This document shows, piece after piece, positions 61,444 to 64,000 of a DNA stretch of 64,000 bases. Origin of the DNA: Porticoccus sp002341315 (GTDB lineage: Bacteria > Pseudomonadota > Gammaproteobacteria > Pseudomonadales > Porticoccaceae). Each line of letters begins with the position of its first letter. The first letter of the stretch is position 1. The translations under genes and the position numbers were made by a program. The stretch is from NCBI RefSeq assembly GCF_047634355.1, contig NZ_JBLIAL010000005.1; one strand, given 5' to 3'. A model generated the notes under the pieces. The model saw only the letters and a list, made by a program, of their open reading frames with translations. It did no database searches and was not told the DNA's origin.

Positions 61444-62662
61444 AAAAATCCAGTTCTTCCTGATGCTTCAGCAAATCCCGCATCCTGTAGGGCTCAGCAC
61501 CGAAGAAATATACCAGCCCCCAGTGCGTACCGAATGCCGAGCGCTTGGTGACCTTGTTTTCCTGCGGAGCCTGCAACTCATGAAACTCAAAGTATTCATG
61601 TTGCTCCGTCTCTTCCGGAATGCGCAATTCACTCACGACCCGACGGCGCGGATAGACCCCGAAACACCCGGCATGGCCTTTGGCGTCCACCACTTCTTTG
61701 GGGAAAAACGCCGTAATTTCCTCTTCCGTGGTGTGCGGATCAAATGCCAGCACCATGCCCTGATAGGCATTAAAGCCATAGGCCCGCTCCAGCAATTCAA
61801 ACACTTTAAAGCCTGGTGGACGGTAGGCCACCTCACCAAAGTACATTTTACCGTCTTTGGTGACAAAATATTCCGGGTGAATGAAACCGAAATCAATATC
61901 AAATGTTTCAATCAGTTTTTCTATTTCTTCCTCAATGCGGGGTCGCCATTTCTCCAGCTCAGGGGAGGCTGGCACAAACACCGAGTAACCGAGCGTGACG
62001 TATTCGGAAATATTCAGAAAACGAATTTTACGGTCGTGAATCCAGGCTTCCACGGCGAATTCCCAGCCGTCCAGATGGCTCTCCATCAAAAACGGGAACT
62101 CGTCCTCAGGAATCGCCTGGACATCATCAGGGGTTCTTACCACCCGGTGACCGAGACAGCCAGCCTTGTCAAAGGCTTTCAGGTGAATCGGATCATTGGG
62201 GTCACCATCCAGCTTGAGTAGGGCCTGATTGACGCGTTTAAGAAAATGAATAACATCGGTTTTGTCATGGGCTTCTTCAAAAATGCCAACACGGATACCA
62301 CCCAGTTGCGCACGACGCTTCATCAGCGCCTTGTCGCGAAACAGCAACGACTGCCCCATCAAACGGGGATTTTTCATCAACACCGCATTGATCGCACCAG
62401 CCCATTCCACCGTTTCCTCGAACAACGGGATGGCGACATCCACACCCTCATCCTGCAAGGTCTGAGCAATTTCCATAGAGCGATCATTCAGCCGCTCAAA
62501 GTTCCAGGGAATATAGGGAATACTGTGCTTTGTCGCATATTCCTCTGCCCACGGCGGAGCAATGACCACGTAACGCCTGTCCATTCTGTCCACAGCGTCA
62601 ATAGCATTTAGCGACCAGCCCAGCAAGGCAACATAGCCTTTTTCCTGATTCTTTGCTGACAT
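61436..62662 (-). CDS. ATP-grasp enzyme of unknown substrate
   Basis: 408 residues from the ATG at 62662, which has a strong GGAGG seven bases upstream. ATP-grasp landmarks in order: a pre-ATP domain (GWSLNAIDAV; VAIPLFEETVEWAG), FRDKALMKRRAQLGGIRV (109-126), a lysine strand HLKAFDKAGCLGHRV (160-174), LMESHLDGWEFAVEAW (192-207) and the metal-ligand strand HPEYFVTKDGKMYFGEVAYR (262-281). Such enzymes join a carboxylate to an amine or thiol through an acyl-phosphate. The usual Glu-x-Asn in the last motif is Glu-x-Ala-Tyr here, so metal binding may differ. First gene of a two-gene unit with the 668-residue protein. Confidence 0.85.
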   Translation of the reverse strand: MSAKNQEKGYVALLGWSLNAIDAVDRMDRRYVVIAPPWAEEYATKHSIPYIPWNFERLNDRSMEIAQTLQDEGVDVAIPLFEETVEWAGAINAVLMKNPRLMGQSLLFRDKALMKRRAQLGGIRVGIFEEAHDKTDVIHFLKRVNQALLKLDGDPNDPIHLKAFDKAGCLGHRVVRTPDDVQAIPEDEFPFLMESHLDGWEFAVEAWIHDRKIRFLNISEYVTLGYSVFVPASPELEKWRPRIEEEIEKLIETFDIDFGFIHPEYFVTKDGKMYFGEVAYRPPGFKVFELLERAYGFNAYQGMVLAFDPHTTEEEITAFFPKEVVDAKGHAGCFGVYPRRRVVSELRIPEETEQHEYFEFHELQAPQENKVTKRSAFGTHWGLVYFFGAEPYRMRDLLKHQEELDFYV

Positions 62663-62954
62663 AAATAAACCTCCGGGTAACACCTATTTCTGTGCCTTGT
62701 TTTCATCAAAAAAGTGAATTAACGACGCTTGATAACCAGTGAAACCTGGTCAAAGGAAAGGCACTTCAGAGACCAGTGTGGCCCATTAGGGGGTTAAAGA
62801 TCAAATAAGCGGCTTTATGGAAATTGCAATAGAAACACGGAATTAGTGACGATTCAGCACCGTGGCACAGCCGTCGACAGGGCTCGGCGCAGCCGAATAA
62901 TCAGGATAAAAGTTTATCGCCAAAATGCCCGTCAGCTACGGCCATACCAACCGC
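62663..62954. other. Intergenic region upstream of the ATP-grasp operon
   Basis: 292 bases with no gene. It separates the operon from icmF, so it must hold the promoter. A minus-strand TTGCAA about 17 bases before TATTTG (62831-62804) is a weak candidate. The only clear site is the GGAGG ribosome-binding site at 62670-62674. A 5-bp inverted repeat ACCAG/CTGGT lies at 62737-62752. Confidence 0.5.
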
Positions 62955-64000
62955 TCACATGTTGCGTCGATACAATCCGCCAACCTGATACAAAGCCCCA
63001 CTCATCTGGCCGAGTGAACAGCATTTGGCGGCCTCCATCAGACAGGTGAAGGAGTTTTCTCGCTGCAGAACTACCCGCTGCAATTGCCCCAAAGCGGCTT
63101 GGGATTGTCCGTTGTGCAGTGTCTGGTAGGCCTTCAGATTATCCACCTGCTGCTGCTTTTCGGCATCGTCGGAGCGGGCCAGTTCGCGGCCCTCAATAGT
63201 TTCCTCTGTACCGGCTTCCGGCAAATAGGTATTGACCCCAATCAACGGCAGAGAGCCGTCGTGTTTGCGGTGTTCATAATAAAGGCTCTCTTCCTGTATC
63301 TTGCCGCGCTGGTACATAGTATCCATGGCCCCCAATACGCCACCGCGCTCAGAGATTTTTTCAAATTCGCTGTAGACAGCCTCCTCGACCAGATCTGTCA
63401 GCTGATCAATAATAAATGAGCCCTGCCAGGGGTTTTCACAGATATTCAGGCCAAACTCCCGGTTGATGATCAATTGAATCGCCACCGCCCGGCGCACGGA
63501 TTCGGTGGTGGGCGTGGTGATGGCCTCGTCGTAGGCGTTGGTGTGCAGGCTGTTGGTGTTGTCAAAAATCGCGTAAAGCGCCTGCAACGTGGTGCGAATA
63601 TCGTTGAAACTCATTTCCTGGGCGTGCAGGCTGCGACCTGACGTCTGGATGTGATACTTCAACATCTGGCTGCGCGGGCTGGCACCGTAACGGGCCTTCA
63701 TGGCCCGCGCCCAGATGCGCCGCGCCACCCGGCCCATCACCGTGTATTCCGGGTCCATACCGTTGGAAAAGAAGAAGCTGAAATTCGGCACAAAGTCATC
63801 CACCTTCATACCCCGGGACAGGTAATACTCCACTAGGGTAAATCCGTTGGACAGGGTAAATGCCAACTGGGATATCGGGTTGGCCCCCGCCTCGGCAATG
63901 TGATACCCACTCACCGACACGCTGTAATAGTTGCGAACATTGTGTTCGATGAAAAAAGCCTGCATGTCGCCCATCATGGTCAGGGCAAAACTGGTGGAAA
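62955..64000 (-). CDS. icmF: Fused isobutyryl-CoA mutase IcmF, C-terminal part (cut by window edge)
   Basis: 348 visible residues, open to the window end. The mutase TIM-barrel blocks (SVSGYHIAEAGANPISQLAF, LEYYLSRGM-like VEYYLSRGMKVDDF, HIQTSGRSLHAQEM, NTNSLHTNAYDEA) identify a B12-dependent acyl-CoA mutase. The ending SLGQMSGALYQVGGLYRRNM, with the terminal YRRNM, fits the fused IcmF class rather than MutA/MutB. IcmF contains a B12 domain and a GTPase chaperone upstream, beyond this window. It rearranges isobutyryl-CoA to n-butyryl-CoA. Confidence 0.85.
   Translation of the reverse strand, partial: STSFALTMMGDMQAFFIEHNVRNYYSVSVSGYHIAEAGANPISQLAFTLSNGFTLVEYYLSRGMKVDDFVPNFSFFFSNGMDPEYTVMGRVARRIWARAMKARYGASPRSQMLKYHIQTSGRSLHAQEMSFNDIRTTLQALYAIFDNTNSLHTNAYDEAITTPTTESVRRAVAIQLIINREFGLNICENPWQGSFIIDQLTDLVEEAVYSEFEKISERGGVLGAMDTMYQRGKIQEESLYYEHRKHDGSLPLIGVNTYLPEAGTEETIEGRELARSDDAEKQQQVDNLKAYQTLHNGQSQAALGQLQRVVLQRENSFTCLMEAAKCCSLGQMSGALYQVGGLYRRNM

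Noticed and set aside
61325..62221. 298-codon open frame antisense to the ATP-grasp gene
   Set aside because: Phe/His-rich shadow without motifs; the opposite strand carries a full ATP-grasp protein with ribosome site.

Overview
The window is an ordinary, gene-dense stretch of a gammaproteobacterial chromosome. Nearly all of it consists of conserved core blocks, and the gene order is closest to Pseudomonas and its marine relatives. Split short-form HisG, a RibB-RibX fusion, IcmF and a fused cytochrome b-c1 gene would suit a marine, aerobic, Cellvibrionales-like bacterium, but the taxonomic call is an inference. I see no tRNA, rRNA operon, insertion sequence, CRISPR array, prophage or plasmid marker.

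Layout. 1-1580 (minus): start of the division/cell-wall cluster, mraZ-rsmH-ftsL, with a clear promoter and MraZ operator. 1953-2337 (minus): RNase P RNA. 2500-3207: an orphan ParA. 3229-7615: rsmI divergent from the lpoA-yraN-diaA-dolP envelope block. 7682-13744 (minus): rplM-rpsI, then Rieske protein, fused cytochrome b-c1, sspA, sspB and a thiolase. 13895-17004: zapE (minus), zapG and degS. 17014-22324 (minus): mlaC-ibaG-murA-hisG-hisD-hisC. 22674-31488: kdsD-kdsC-lptC-lptA-lptB-rpoN-hpf-ptsN-rapZ-npr, then mgtE and darP. 31485-38708: tag, typA, a PAS-GGDEF protein, an SLC13-type transporter and thiI. 39046-43781: glnA, a DUF4124 protein, ntrB and ntrC. 43846-49714: secB-grxC-rhodanese (minus), divergent from gpmI-envC-ctpA, then a small DUF6316-like gene. 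49741-59296 (minus): glyA, nrdR, ribD, ribE, ribBX, ribH, nusB, thiL, pgpA, an aspartic protease, ribA and hisF. 59437-62662 (minus): a two-gene operon made of an ATP-grasp enzyme and a 668-residue protein of unknown function. 62955-64000 (minus): the C-terminal part of icmF.

How the genes work together. Envelope building dominates: peptidoglycan (MurA, LpoA, EnvC, the MraZ regulon), lipopolysaccharide (KdsD, KdsC, LptABC), outer-membrane lipid balance (MlaC, DolP) and stress sensing (DegS). Nitrogen control is nearly complete here. RpoN, PtsN and Npr come from one cluster, and glnA and ntrBC carry their own sigma-54 promoters with NtrC palindromes at enhancer positions. RsmH and RsmI modify the same 16S rRNA nucleotide.

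The most unusual points are the ATP-grasp plus papain-like-motif gene pair (59437-62662), the fused cytochrome b-c1 reading frame, loss of mlaFED and mlaB from the mla locus, a lone hisF, and the sigma-54/NtrC promoter in front of ntrB.
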